The translations under genes and the position numbers were made by a program. Below are positions 63,985 through 64,000 of a stretch of 64,000 nt of DNA, piece after piece. The DNA is taken from positions 1,674,001 to 1,738,000 of the forward strand of contig JAKNDB010000107.1 of assembly GCA_024305405.1 (NCBI GenBank), given 5' to 3'. This DNA is from Dirofilaria immitis. Its lineage: Eukaryota; Nematoda; Chromadorea; Rhabditida; Onchocercidae. The stretch's first letter is position 1; every line of letters starts with the position of its first letter. The notes below the pieces were generated by a model that saw only the letters and a program-made list of their open reading frames with translations, ran no database searches and was not told the origin of the DNA.

Positions 63985-64000
63985 CTAGAGTTATAGAGTT

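Noticed and set aside
1..64000. tRNA, rRNA, CRISPR array, bacterial endosymbiont insert or intact transposon
   Set aside because: No B-box-like GGTTCGAATCC, no rRNA core sequence, no regularly spaced direct repeats with unique spacers, and no transposase or reverse-transcriptase motifs were seen by eye. A computational scan would be needed to exclude small or degraded copies.

Overview
The window is very AT-rich eukaryotic nuclear DNA with long A and T runs, many microsatellites and minisatellites, and intron-rich genes. Nearly every splice acceptor is TTTCAG, TTTTCAG or TTTAG directly on the exon, which is the strong nematode consensus. Introns are mostly several hundred to over a thousand bases. 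With the extreme AT bias this suggests a nematode, perhaps a filaria-like (clade III) species; that assignment is an inference from style, not from a marker gene. No rRNA, tRNA, CRISPR, prokaryotic operon or intact transposon was found by reading.

Layout. 1-11,600: no gene seen; AT-rich sequence with satellites and a few GC-richer islands, possibly the 5' region or a long 5'-UTR intron of the next gene. 11,629-19,584 (+): a ten-exon C2H2 zinc-finger transcription factor with three fingers and long Gln, Ser, Asn and Ala tracts. 19,585-23,788: 3' flank. 23,789-24,163 (-): a small unrecognised charged ORF that looks coding. 27,775-37,758 (-): an eight-exon gene for a glutamate-rich protein of about 1,650 residues, whose N-terminus resembles vertebrate ERICH3. 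37,759-58,608: a desert of almost 21 kb between two divergent genes. 58,609-62,845 (+): an eight-exon BAR-domain protein of about 297 residues, related to the endophilin/amphiphysin group. 63,571-63,665 (-): the last exon of a convergent gene that starts outside the window.

The genes do not form an obvious pathway. The zinc-finger protein would act in the nucleus, the BAR protein on curved membranes, and the ERICH3-like protein possibly in cilia or vesicle traffic, if the homology holds.

The most notable observation is that the ERICH3-like gene and the BAR gene together carry nine single-base reading-frame breaks. Every one falls in or beside an A/T homopolymer, and single-base corrections make total coding lengths and intron phases agree exactly. 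This looks like uncorrected sequencing error rather than gene decay. I did not find a convincing new biological system here; the rest are modest leads.
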